A stretch of DNA of 64,000 nucleotides from Rhodospirillales bacterium (GTDB lineage: Bacteria; Pseudomonadota; Alphaproteobacteria; Micavibrionales; Micavibrionaceae), in the NCBI GenBank assembly GCA_020638365.1, contig JACKIQ010000003.1, forward strand, positions 186,001-250,000, written 5' to 3'. Shown piece by piece: positions 15,825-24,303 of the stretch. Positions within the stretch are counted from its first letter, which is position 1. Every line of letters begins with the position of its first letter. The notes below the pieces were generated by a model. It was not told the origin of the DNA, did not search any database, and saw nothing but the letters and a program-made list of their open reading frames with translations. The position numbers and the translations under genes are program-made.

Positions 15825-18308
15825 ATGAATAGTTTGAAGCGTGGTTTTTTTCATGGCGGGGACGCAGTCGACGATAGGGCAGTTATAGAGGTCGAAAATG
15901 AGCTTATTGAGCGCGTAAAGTCCATTGTTCCTGATGTTTCGCAAGCTAAGCAGGGGGACTGGTATGCTGCTGTCGCCGGTTATTTACGGGACAGCCTGGT
16001 TCCTTCCTGGCAGGCGACAGAGGAGACATACCTTTCCGATGACGTGGGAAGACAGGCGCATTATATCTCGATTGAGTGGCTTTTGGGACCAAATATTTCC
16101 ACCGCGTTGCAGGCCGCTAAAGCTGAAGGCGTTATCAAGGAGGCTCTGGAGAATCTGGGGCAGGACTACGAAAAGATTCTTAACTTTGAAATCGACCCCG
16201 GCTTGGGAAATGGCGGTTTAGGGCGTCTCGCCGCTTGTTTTATCGACAGCAGCGCCAATCTGCATATTCCAATGACGGGTTACGGACTTTTTTATCGCGA
16301 CGGATTTTTCAGGCAGGAGATCAATGAGGAGGGGCAGCAGGTCGAGCGTCCTCATCAATGGCATTCAGAGGGGTATCCTTGGACGTTCCGACGTGATGAT
16401 CTGGGGCCTTTTAAGGTCAGCGTTTTCGGGAAAGACGCTGATCCTCTCGTTCTGGATGTCGTCGCGCACGACATGATGGCCCCGAGTTATGACGGGCAGA
16501 CGGTCAATACCCTTCGCCTGTGGGAACTGGTTATTCCCGAGGGTCTGGATGCCGGGAACGCTCACAAGAACTGGGAGGTCCGCGCCGTCAATCAGCAGCT
16601 TTACCCGGATGACCGCGATACGGGAGGCAAAGATCTCCGGCTTTTGCAGGAGTATGTGATGGTCAGCGCCACGCTGCAAAGCATCGTTCAGGATCACCTG
16701 ACCAAGAATCCTTCACTGGATAATCTTTTTAAGACAACTTCGATCCAGATCAACGATACGCACCCGGCTCTGGCAATTCCTGAGTTAATGCGGATTCTGA
16801 TCGACGAGCACGGTATGGATTGGGACAAGGCCAAGGACACGACCCGCAAAGTCTGTAATTACACCAACCATACGCTTATGCCTGAGGCGCTTGAGAAATG
16901 GGACAGGGGAAAACTTGATTATCTCTCTCCCCGTATCGAGGCGATTCTATACAGGCTGCATAACGAACTCATGGACGAAGCCGATGTCAAGCTTGCCCAT
17001 CTGGGTGACGAGGAGCGGGCAGCAGCGAAAGGCCGGATGTGCATCCGTTACGGCGACGATTATCGTATGGGGCATTTGGCCGCTTTCTATTCGAACAGAG
17101 TGAACGGCGTTTCGGCCATGCATACGGAACTTGTGTTCGACGATCTTTTTCCTGATCTGATCCCTATGCGCGGCAGCGCTGTGAAGGTCAATCACACGAA
17201 CGGAATCAGCCAAAGGCGTTTTCTTGTGAAGGCTAATCCGGCGCTTTCCACCCTTCTTACACGGACCCTTGGCAACGAGGACTGGGTAAACGATCTGGAG
17301 CATCTTGATGAATTGAAGCAGCATCTTGACGATCCTGCCTTTGTTGAGAGGTTTGCCGCGATCAAACGCGGAAACAAGGAGCGTCTGGCTGAACTCGTAG
17401 AACTGGAGACCGGCGTGGTTCTGGACACCGACGCCTTGTTCGATGTGCATGTAAAACGCATACACGAATACAAGAGGCAGCTTATGAACCTGCTTCATAC
17501 AGTCGCTCTTTACCAGGATATAAAAGAGAATCCTGACAAGGACCGGCCTAAGGTCGCAAAAATACTGGCGGGCAAGGCGGCGCCGGGTTATGGGACGGCG
17601 AAGGGGATTATCGCTTTGGCTCACCGTATTCAATACATTCTTGAAGAGGATAAAAGCATTGATGGAAAGCTCAAGTTGGCCTTCATCCCGAATTACAATG
17701 TTCGAAAAGCAGAAATAATCATTCCGGGCACCAATCTTTCTGAGCAGATTTCCACTGCCGGAACCGTGGCTTCAGGAACAAGCAACATGAAATTTGCCTT
17801 GAACGGTGCGATGACGATCGGAACCCGGGACGGGGCGAATGTTGAAATTGGGGAAGAGGCCGGGGAAGAAAATATCTTCTTCTTTGGAAAAACGGAACAG
17901 GAGCTCGAGGAAATCGCCAGGGACGGGTATGATCCCGAAGAGTATATCGAGGGCAGCCCGCGTCTGAAAAAGGCCCTGGAATTTCTTGACCAGCAGGGCT
18001 TCAAATATCTTGCCGATACGGTTCGCCATAAAGACCAGTACAGGATCGCCGCAGACTTTGATGATTACTGGGAAAAGCACGAACAGGCGTCGACCCTGTA
18101 TCATCAAAACCGACCTGAGTGGCGCAGGAAAACCATTCTCAACACTGTTGCAGGTGCGCATTTTTCTTCGGATAAAACCGTTGCCGGATATGCGATGGAG
18201 AACTGGGGCGTTCAAGCCGTTTATCCTGATGAGGAGTTACGTCATCTGGCTCAGCAGGATTTCGGTGTCAGCGAAGATCATTTAATGCCTGGCGCAGGTC
18301 CTGAATAA
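15825..18308 (+). CDS. glgP: Glycogen/alpha-glucan phosphorylase
   Basis: 827 residues, the normal size for GT35 phosphorylases. It releases glucose-1-phosphate from glycogen or maltodextrin using phosphate and PLP. Seen: the N-terminal GRQAHYISIEWLLGP, the nucleotide and substrate region LGNGGLGRLAACFIDS, INDTHPALAIPELMR, VHVKRIHEYKRQL, and the PLP-lysine segment GTSNMKFALNGAMTIGT (Lys about 656) followed by DGANVEI. Unlike many bacteria, no glgA, glgB, glgC or pgm gene is nearby. ACAGGG upstream of the ATG is an acceptable binding site. Glycogen versus maltodextrin preference cannot be told. Confidence 0.95.
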   Translation: MNSLKRGFFHGGDAVDDRAVIEVENELIERVKSIVPDVSQAKQGDWYAAVAGYLRDSLVPSWQATEETYLSDDVGRQAHYISIEWLLGPNISTALQAAKAEGVIKEALENLGQDYEKILNFEIDPGLGNGGLGRLAACFIDSSANLHIPMTGYGLFYRDGFFRQEINEEGQQVERPHQWHSEGYPWTFRRDDLGPFKVSVFGKDADPLVLDVVAHDMMAPSYDGQTVNTLRLWELVIPEGLDAGNAHKNWEVRAVNQQLYPDDRDTGGKDLRLLQEYVMVSATLQSIVQDHLTKNPSLDNLFKTTSIQINDTHPALAIPELMRILIDEHGMDWDKAKDTTRKVCNYTNHTLMPEALEKWDRGKLDYLSPRIEAILYRLHNELMDEADVKLAHLGDEERAAAKGRMCIRYGDDYRMGHLAAFYSNRVNGVSAMHTELVFDDLFPDLIPMRGSAVKVNHTNGISQRRFLVKANPALSTLLTRTLGNEDWVNDLEHLDELKQHLDDPAFVERFAAIKRGNKERLAELVELETGVVLDTDALFDVHVKRIHEYKRQLMNLLHTVALYQDIKENPDKDRPKVAKILAGKAAPGYGTAKGIIALAHRIQYILEEDKSIDGKLKLAFIPNYNVRKAEIIIPGTNLSEQISTAGTVASGTSNMKFALNGAMTIGTRDGANVEIGEEAGEENIFFFGKTEQELEEIARDGYDPEEYIEGSPRLKKALEFLDQQGFKYLADTVRHKDQYRIAADFDDYWEKHEQASTLYHQNRPEWRRKTILNTVAGAHFSSDKTVAGYAMENWGVQAVYPDEELRHLAQQDFGVSEDHLMPGAGPE

Positions 18309-18455
18309 GATCCTGTTTTATCCTTGTTTTGCGAATCGTCTTGTACAGGGCGTTGGCGTTTTTATTCTGTTAGTGTACTCTTTGCCTGTAACCGTGCTTG
18401 CGGGCATGTTGAGGTTAGATTTTGCGGATCGAACGAAACTAGGAGGCCTGGTGCC

Positions 18456-19202
18456 ATGACAAAAGATAACAAAGCTCTGGGCGGGATGATGGAGGCAAAC
18501 CGCAGCCGTGCAAGCTTTTCCGGACACGGGAAAGCACTCGGTGCCGCCGGTTACAGGGTCGCCAGCGATCATCCTGAGAATTGCGAATTTCTAGGTGATC
18601 CGGGGCAAAGTATTGCTCTTTCGCCGCCTAAGGGCGGGTTTGAGAGCATTCTCGTCGGGGCGGCGTGGGATAATATTATCGTCGAGGAATCCGGGTTTTT
18701 CGGGAAATGGTTTAAGAAAGTCCGTAAGATCGGTGTCGATCTTGATATCGGCTGTCTTTACGAACTGCAAAACGGCAAGCGCGGTGCCATTCAAGCGTTT
18801 GGCGAAAAATTCGGAAGTTTTGAGGAGGAGCCTTTTATCTCTTTATCCGGGGATGAGCGTACAGGCGACAAAGAAGGGCATGACGAGTACCTGCTTATAA
18901 ACGGGCACAAGTGGAGCGAAGTTAAACGCGTTCTTGTTTATATCTATATCTATAAGGGCGTTCCGAACTGGTCGCATATCAAGCCACAGGTTGTCATTGA
19001 CGTACCGGGGGAAAACGATCTGTATGTCACACTGAACGTGTACGATGACAGTCTGGCCGTTTGCGCCGTGGGCGAGTTGGAAAATATTCGCGGTGGGATT
19101 CGCCTGACCAACCGTACGGAATATTTTCCGGGGCACGAGGAGATGGACCGCGCTTACGGTTTCGGGCTTGACTGGGATGACGGGGTGAAACCGCCGGCTT
19201 AG
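18456..19202 (+). CDS. TerA/TerD-superfamily protein
   Basis: 248 residues of the tellurium-resistance TerD superfamily. Core features: GQSIALSPPKGGFESILVGAAWD, the Ca2+-binding style IGVDLDIGCLYEL, FISLSGDERTGD (the acidic loop corresponding to DDR-TG in TerD), and a C-terminal strand-rich part. An N-terminal extension and an insertion of aromatic and charged residues (ESGFFGKWFKKVRKI) make it closer to TerA than to TerD. The start ATG 18456 is preceded by TAGGAGG; the upstream opening at 18324 has no support. The next gene begins 18 bases on, so it probably shares a message with the antiporter and the second TerD protein. Function in vivo is likely envelope or metal stress. Confidence 0.85.
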   Translation: MTKDNKALGGMMEANRSRASFSGHGKALGAAGYRVASDHPENCEFLGDPGQSIALSPPKGGFESILVGAAWDNIIVEESGFFGKWFKKVRKIGVDLDIGCLYELQNGKRGAIQAFGEKFGSFEEEPFISLSGDERTGDKEGHDEYLLINGHKWSEVKRVLVYIYIYKGVPNWSHIKPQVVIDVPGENDLYVTLNVYDDSLAVCAVGELENIRGGIRLTNRTEYFPGHEEMDRAYGFGLDWDDGVKPPA

Positions 19203-19220
19203 GCGTTTTTACGAACCGGC

Positions 19221-20207
19221 ATGGTTGAGCTTACTTCTTACGATTCTCTTATTCTTGCACTTGGATCGCTGTTTTTCGGACTTTTTCTTCTTGTCCGCGC
19301 GGGCGGGTGGGTTATTGACTCCGCAGTTTACATCGCTACTCACCGGGGTGTTTCGCCTATGGTCGTCGGTTTTACTGTCGTCGCTTTCGGCACCTCTTTT
19401 CCGGAGCTTGTCGTTTCCGTGCTTGCCAACCTTCAGGGTTCTCCGGGGATTTCCCTTGGAAATGTTATCGGTTCGAATATTGCCAATATTCTTTTTATTC
19501 TCGGATGTTGCGGACTCCTTGTGACTTTGAGGGCTTCGCGAACGGGGGTCCTCTTTGTCGATCTCGGCTTTTTGCTTCTTTCCACACTGTGGCTTGCGCT
19601 CTTGATGGGGGGCGGGGAAATCGGCAGAGGCGCAGGGCTGCTTATGCTTGTTGCGCTTCTGGGCATTGTCGGGGTGCAATATCACCGCACACGTTCAAAA
19701 AAGGACGAACTTGCCGCGGAGCTTGAAACGTCCAAGCACCAAAATGACTTTTCCGCTTTTTCGTTTTTGATGCTCGGGCTGGTTTCTATTGCAGCGGGAG
19801 CGGAGTTTCTTGTAAAAGGCGCGCAGTTCAGCGCACATCTGGCGGGTGTTCCCGACTCCGTTATTGCTTTGACAATAGTTGCTGTCGGAACTTCCTTGCC
19901 GGAACTTTCCACCAGCATCATCGCCTGTCGGCGCGGTCAGGACGGGCTGGTCATCGGGAATATCATCGGATCAAATATTTTTAATGTTCTCATGATCTTA
20001 GGGGTGACAAGTTTGATCAAGCCGATTGAACAGGGTTCTTTTCCGGAAACGCTTGCGCATACAGATGTCTGGTTCGTTCTGGCTGTCACGCTTGTTTTCA
20101 GCATAGTTTTTGCCGTCACGGGGAAAATCAACCGTTTAACAGGCTTTTTGTTTTGTCTCGTCTATTTTGTTTATAATGTGTATGTTTATGCCGTTAATCT
20201 GGCGTAA
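19221..20207 (+). CDS. Calcium/sodium antiporter, CaCA family (YrbG-like)
   Basis: 328 residues, about ten membrane segments, with the family's two inverted alpha repeats: GTSFPELVVSVLANL with GNVIGSNIANILFILG in the first half, and GTSLPELSTSIIACRRG with GNIIGSNIFNVLMILG in the second. The paired Glu residues in these repeats bind Ca2+. It exports cytosolic Ca2+ in exchange for Na+. It is encoded between two TerD-superfamily genes with gaps of 18 and 48 bases. TerD domains bind Ca2+, so a shared calcium-linked stress role is reasonable inference. Size and repeats agree with bacterial YrbG. Confidence 0.92.
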   Translation: MVELTSYDSLILALGSLFFGLFLLVRAGGWVIDSAVYIATHRGVSPMVVGFTVVAFGTSFPELVVSVLANLQGSPGISLGNVIGSNIANILFILGCCGLLVTLRASRTGVLFVDLGFLLLSTLWLALLMGGGEIGRGAGLLMLVALLGIVGVQYHRTRSKKDELAAELETSKHQNDFSAFSFLMLGLVSIAAGAEFLVKGAQFSAHLAGVPDSVIALTIVAVGTSLPELSTSIIACRRGQDGLVIGNIIGSNIFNVLMILGVTSLIKPIEQGSFPETLAHTDVWFVLAVTLVFSIVFAVTGKINRLTGFLFCLVYFVYNVYVYAVNLA

Positions 20208-20255
20208 GTCCGAACCGTGTTTTGATCGCTAAACTACCCAAAGGGAAACGCAAAA

Positions 20256-20897
20256 ATGGTCGATATTTTTGATCCAAATGTGGATAAAGAAGTCAAGATC
20301 GAGCTGAATCAGAATGCTCTTAACAGGGGGGATGAGATCAACCTTAACGCCAAGGATCCGACCTTAAAGAGCCTTCAGATCGGGGTCGGCTGGGATTTGA
20401 ATGCGTTCGATACCGATCCCCTGGACCTTGATATCAGTTGCTTCATGCTTAATCGCCAGGGCAAGACGCGCGTAAACGAGGATTTCATTTTTTATAATAA
20501 TTTCGAAGGTACGGATAAAGCCGTGCTTCATGACGGGGACAACAGAACCGGAGCCGCCGACGGCGACGATGAAAGCATGACGGTTATTTTGAACAATATT
20601 CATTTCGATATCGTGCAGGTCATGTTCGTTCTTTCCATTTACAAGGGGGAAGAGAAAGGGCAGAGCCTTTCCAAGGTTCGTAACGGTTATTTTCGCCTCG
20701 TAAACAGGGATACGAATATTGAAATTGCCCGTTATGATCTGGAGAAGGATGTTGACGAGCGCAAGGAAACAGCCATGCTTGTCGGGGTTTTGAACCGAGA
20801 AGGACCGAAGTGGCATTTTGTCGCGCTTGGGGAATGCGTCGATGGAGGGTTGCGCACGATCGCGGAAGGCTACGATATCATTGTCAGCACTTCCTGA
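20256..20897 (+). CDS. TerD-family calcium-binding stress protein
   Basis: 213 residues, close to the usual 190-200. TerD landmarks are clear: LQIGVGWDLNAF, the DLDISCFMLN strand, FIFYNNFEG, the paired Ca2+ loops HDGDNRTGAADGDDE, and VQVMFVLSIYKG. The Ca2+-ligating Asp residues are in place. Cytosolic; the family works in tellurite, phage and membrane stress complexes with TerB, TerC and associated factors, none of which is in the window. AAAGGGAAACG before the ATG fits a ribosome site. Last gene of the apparent three-gene unit. Confidence 0.92.
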   Translation: MVDIFDPNVDKEVKIELNQNALNRGDEINLNAKDPTLKSLQIGVGWDLNAFDTDPLDLDISCFMLNRQGKTRVNEDFIFYNNFEGTDKAVLHDGDNRTGAADGDDESMTVILNNIHFDIVQVMFVLSIYKGEEKGQSLSKVRNGYFRLVNRDTNIEIARYDLEKDVDERKETAMLVGVLNREGPKWHFVALGECVDGGLRTIAEGYDIIVSTS

Positions 20898-20923
20898 GAG
20901 CCTTTAGGGCCGGTTTCCCTTTT

Positions 20924-21472
20924 TCAGCGCTTCATGCCCAGAAGCTGGCCGGGTTTGATTTTAGGAGACTTTCGGCCTACGCGGCCCCGGCGCCCGCCCC
21001 GTCCTGTTCGGCCGGAATCGTACATTTCCATGTCGATCAGTTTTTCAATGTCCGGAAGTTCGTTCATCTGGATGGCTTCTATGCATGATCTGAAGAAATT
21101 GCAGCCCTTTTCTTCCCAGTCATAAACCTCGTTTACGAAGCTTTCGCCGTTAATTGTCAAAAATACAGGAACCCACTTATCCTCCCGAGCCGGAACTATG
21201 CGCATCAGCATGACCTGCTGCAACTTTCCGTGGGTGTCGAACGAGCTTCCCCCTTCCGAACCCGCACTCCCATCTTCTTCCGATTCTTCCTTTTCATCAT
21301 GCAGAAACTGAATTTCCGCCTGCAGATCTTCTTCACCCGGGCCCATACGGACTTCGGCGCTACAGGTTATGCCTTGTTCTGAATCGTAAAGGAACCACGG
21401 GCGTGTCTCGTAGGCAGAGAGAACGTAGTCCACCCCCAATTTTTCCATAATTTCCTTGAGTTCGACCCTCAT
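20924..21472 (-). CDS. Unrecognised acidic protein with an RG-rich tail
   Basis: 182 residues. The first 75 residues form a mixed alpha/beta domain (ELKEIMEKLGVDYVLSAY, WFLYDSEQGITCSAEVRMG). A strongly acidic, serine-rich linker (EKEESEEDGSAGSEGGS) follows, then a second domain with VPVFLTINGESFVNEVYDWEE, and a basic tail GRTGRGGRRGRVGRKSPKIK. Arg-Gly tails of this type often bind RNA. I do not recognise the family. It lies alone on the minus strand, 26 bases past the TerD gene on the opposite strand. AATGAGGGTCG around the start region gives a plausible but weak binding site. Confidence 0.6.
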   Translation of the reverse strand: MRVELKEIMEKLGVDYVLSAYETRPWFLYDSEQGITCSAEVRMGPGEEDLQAEIQFLHDEKEESEEDGSAGSEGGSSFDTHGKLQQVMLMRIVPAREDKWVPVFLTINGESFVNEVYDWEEKGCNFFRSCIEAIQMNELPDIEKLIDMEMYDSGRTGRGGRRGRVGRKSPKIKPGQLLGMKR

Positions 21473-21668
21473 TGCCCCTTCACTTCTGGTGTTTCCTACA
21501 ATTTACACAAAAAAAGCGGCTTATGCATAACTTTCTTCGTTTTGTTAAATATTTGTTGAAGGAAATGCTGTTAAACATAGAAAGGGGCATATTTCTGAGT
21601 AATATTATAAACGGCGGTCGGGGTTGCTTCGTTTTTCTGCGTTTTATCAAAGAATTGTGGGATTAGTT

Positions 21669-22757
21669 ATGCTGGGCTTGTTTAGCAAAGCGAGATTTAC
21701 TCTATTGAGTGTTTCGATTTTCGGAACGCTCGCTTTCGCTTTGATCTTTATCTCCGATGCTTTTGCGCAAAGCGACAACAAGCCCGTGCGCATCAATGCC
21801 CGGGCGATTGACGTACAGACCCTTGTTTCCGGTAATTTTGAAATAAAATTATGGGGCGTTCAGACTTTGCAGTCAGATCAACCTGTCTTCAATCTGAGGG
21901 CCCTGAAAGCGCTTGAGGGCGTAATCGACGGTCATCCGGTAGAGTGTTCGATCATGAAGCGCTCTGAAAAGATGGTTACGGCGCAATGTGTCAACGATGT
22001 TGAGGAGGATTTGAGCCTCTTCCTGCTTTCTGAAGGGTATGTGTATGCCGACAGGCAGGCGGTGTACGGGACGGTTTTCGAGAAAGCCTACATCAACGCC
22101 GAGGCGCGGGCGCAGGCAGATAACAAGGGTTTATGGGCGCTGACCGGAGAGAATGGCCAAGGCGGTACCGGAGGGAACGATTCGCGAACGGTTCTTCTGG
22201 GCGGGTCTGTCCTTGTCGGCATTCTTATTGTAGTACTGGTCGGTGTAACGATATTTATCCTGAAAGGTTTTCGTACCGTCGTAGAGGTCCAGAACCAGAG
22301 CATGGACCTTGCGGGCAAGGAGCGTGTTCTGCGTGAGAAGGAAAAGATCGTGATTGTTTCCATGATCAATGCGGAAGTGAAAACGAACAAAACCAAGATC
22401 GAGGCTTATCTTGTGATGTATGAGGAGCTTCTTAAGGATTTAAAAGATAAAACGCACGAACCTAAATACAAAAAATCCGGCGATATCATCCAGAGGCAAC
22501 CTGCGCTTAGCAGAACGGTTTTTGACGGCAATACCTCGAAGCTTGATCTTCTCGGGCAGCAGGTTGCAAGCGATATCATTCACTATTATGCGCGGATCAA
22601 GACCGTGCCGGATTATGTCGAACTGGAACCGGATGCTCCGATGTCCGAAGCAGTTGCTCTGGTTGAGGCGTCCGTTGACGGTGCAAAAAAGCTGGATGAA
22701 ATTTCCGATAAAATTCTTGATCGTTTTGCTTCGATGATGCTGGTTCAGGATTCCTGA
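21669..22757 (+). CDS. Exported SNase-like domain with a membrane anchor and cytosolic coiled coil
   Basis: 362 residues. A signal peptide or anchor lies at about 10-33 (cleavage near AFAQS). The periplasmic domain (about 38-157) resembles a staphylococcal-nuclease fold: VRINARAIDVQTL, FEIKLWGVQTL, LRALKALEGVIDG, FLLSEGYVYADR and ARAQADNKGLW, the last being a common SNase ending. The catalytic Arg and Glu expected after the first strand are not seen (Lys-Leu-Trp-Gly-Val-Gln instead), so it is probably inactive. A second membrane helix lies at about 175-199, then a charged helical region (ERVLREKEKIVIVSMINAEVK) in the cytosol. ATG 21669 is preferred. Its last 13 bases overlap the end of xseA. 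Confidence 0.65.
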   Translation: MLGLFSKARFTLLSVSIFGTLAFALIFISDAFAQSDNKPVRINARAIDVQTLVSGNFEIKLWGVQTLQSDQPVFNLRALKALEGVIDGHPVECSIMKRSEKMVTAQCVNDVEEDLSLFLLSEGYVYADRQAVYGTVFEKAYINAEARAQADNKGLWALTGENGQGGTGGNDSRTVLLGGSVLVGILIVVLVGVTIFILKGFRTVVEVQNQSMDLAGKERVLREKEKIVIVSMINAEVKTNKTKIEAYLVMYEELLKDLKDKTHEPKYKKSGDIIQRQPALSRTVFDGNTSKLDLLGQQVASDIIHYYARIKTVPDYVELEPDAPMSEAVALVEASVDGAKKLDEISDKILDRFASMMLVQDS

Positions 22758-24244
22758 GCGTTTTTCACATCCTTTACGCTTGTAATAATTTCCTGTTTTT
22801 TGCGCAGGCGCAGGCGCAGAGTTTCTCCGGGCTTTATGTGCTCACTATCGCGAACAATTTTTCCATTTTCCGAGAAAACAACCGCATAGCCCCGATCGAG
22901 AACATTTTCAAAGGACAACAGTTCAAGTTTTTCGGTGCTGCGGGCAAGTGCCGTTTCTTTTCTTTCCAGTAGAAGCGATGAAGCCGTGCCGAGGCGGGCT
23001 TTCAGTTTTTCCAGAGCGTGCCTGTCTTCTGAAACTCGGTTTTTCGGAGGAAAAAGGGCGGCACAAACTTCGATAATATCGGATTGTTTAGATTTCAAGC
23101 CAGTCCAATAGGCGTTTTTCAGGTTTTTTTCTGATAAAGAAAGAGACTGGGCCTTTATTTCTAGCATTTTCGAAGGGTGGGTCAGCCGTATGGACGCTTT
23201 AAAGAGCCTGTTGTATTTCAGGTTCAGTAATTCGCGGAACAGAATATCCATTTTGCGGGACAAGTGATCCGTTTTCTGTGTTTTTGTTTCCAGTATCCGT
23301 TCGGGCCGGCCCAAACGGGCTTCGAATGTCTTGATCCTGTGCCTGTTTTCCGAGAGAAGCCGGGTCAGCCCATTAATCAAACGTTTTTCATTGTCTTTAG
23401 TCTGGGCCAGGAGATCAAGGCGTACGGGCACGGCTAGTTCAGCGGCTCCCGTGGGGGTTGGCGCTCTTCGGTCGGCGGCGTGGTCGATCAGCGTCGTGTC
23501 TGTTTCATGCCCGATCGCGGAGATAACCGGGATTGCGCTTTCGGAAACCGCCCGGACAACAGCTTCTTCGTTAAAGGGCATTAAATCTTCAAGGGAACCA
23601 CCCCCGCGTGCCACAATGAGAAGGTCGGGGCGATACCCGCCATCTTCGGTCAGGGCATTGAACCCCCTTACGGCTTTTTCGACTTGAACGGCGGCTGTTT
23701 CGCCCTGAACCATTACAGGCCAGAGGAGTACGCGCCGCGGAAAACGGTCGGAGAGGCGGTGCAGGATATCACGAATTACCGCCCCGGTCGGCGAAGTAAT
23801 GACACCGATCGTTTCGGGCAGGAAGGGCAGAGGCTTTTTTTTCGACGGATCGAACAGGCCTTCGGCGGCAAGTTTTTTTCGCCGTTCTTCCAATAATTTT
23901 AGCAGGGCCCCTTCACCGGCCAATTCCATGGATTCGATTACGAGCTGGTAAGAGGAGCGCGGGGCGTATGTCGTAATACGGCCTGTGCAGATCACTTCCA
24001 GGCCTTCTTCGGGTTTGACGGACAGGCGGGAAACGGTTCCTTTCCAACAGACGGCGTCTATAACAGACTGATCGTCCTTGAGGCTGGTATAAAGGTGACC
24101 TGAAGCCGGACGGGAAACCCGTGAAAGCTCTCCGCGCACGCGTATACGGCCGTAATTGTCCTCCAGCGTTCTTTTCAAGGCAGAGGCCAGATCCGTGACG
24201 GAGAATTCCGGAATATTGCTGCGTATAAGAGATTCTGTGCTCAT
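22745..24244 (-). CDS. xseA: Exodeoxyribonuclease VII large subunit
   Basis: 499 residues. With XseB it degrades single-stranded DNA in both directions. Seen: the N-terminal OB fold (YGRIRVRGELSRVSRPASGHLYTSLKDD), the catalytic core with GVITSPTGAVIRDILHRLSDRFP, LLIVARGGGSLEDLMPFNEEAVVRA, SAIGHETDTTLID and APTPTGAAELAVP, followed by the long helical XseB-binding region and a final beta strand. ATG 24244 (MSTESLIRSNIPEFSV) is preferred over the 45-base longer ATG at 24289, whose extra residues lack similarity to the family. xseB is not adjacent. It is divergent from putA. Confidence 0.95.
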   Translation of the reverse strand: MSTESLIRSNIPEFSVTDLASALKRTLEDNYGRIRVRGELSRVSRPASGHLYTSLKDDQSVIDAVCWKGTVSRLSVKPEEGLEVICTGRITTYAPRSSYQLVIESMELAGEGALLKLLEERRKKLAAEGLFDPSKKKPLPFLPETIGVITSPTGAVIRDILHRLSDRFPRRVLLWPVMVQGETAAVQVEKAVRGFNALTEDGGYRPDLLIVARGGGSLEDLMPFNEEAVVRAVSESAIPVISAIGHETDTTLIDHAADRRAPTPTGAAELAVPVRLDLLAQTKDNEKRLINGLTRLLSENRHRIKTFEARLGRPERILETKTQKTDHLSRKMDILFRELLNLKYNRLFKASIRLTHPSKMLEIKAQSLSLSEKNLKNAYWTGLKSKQSDIIEVCAALFPPKNRVSEDRHALEKLKARLGTASSLLLERKETALARSTEKLELLSFENVLDRGYAVVFSENGKIVRDSEHIKPGETLRLRLRKKQEIITSVKDVKNAQES

Positions 24245-24303
24245 GTCGAGATAATAGTTCAGAAGCCGGAGAAATTGAACTCCTGCCATGATATAGTTTT
24301 TTC

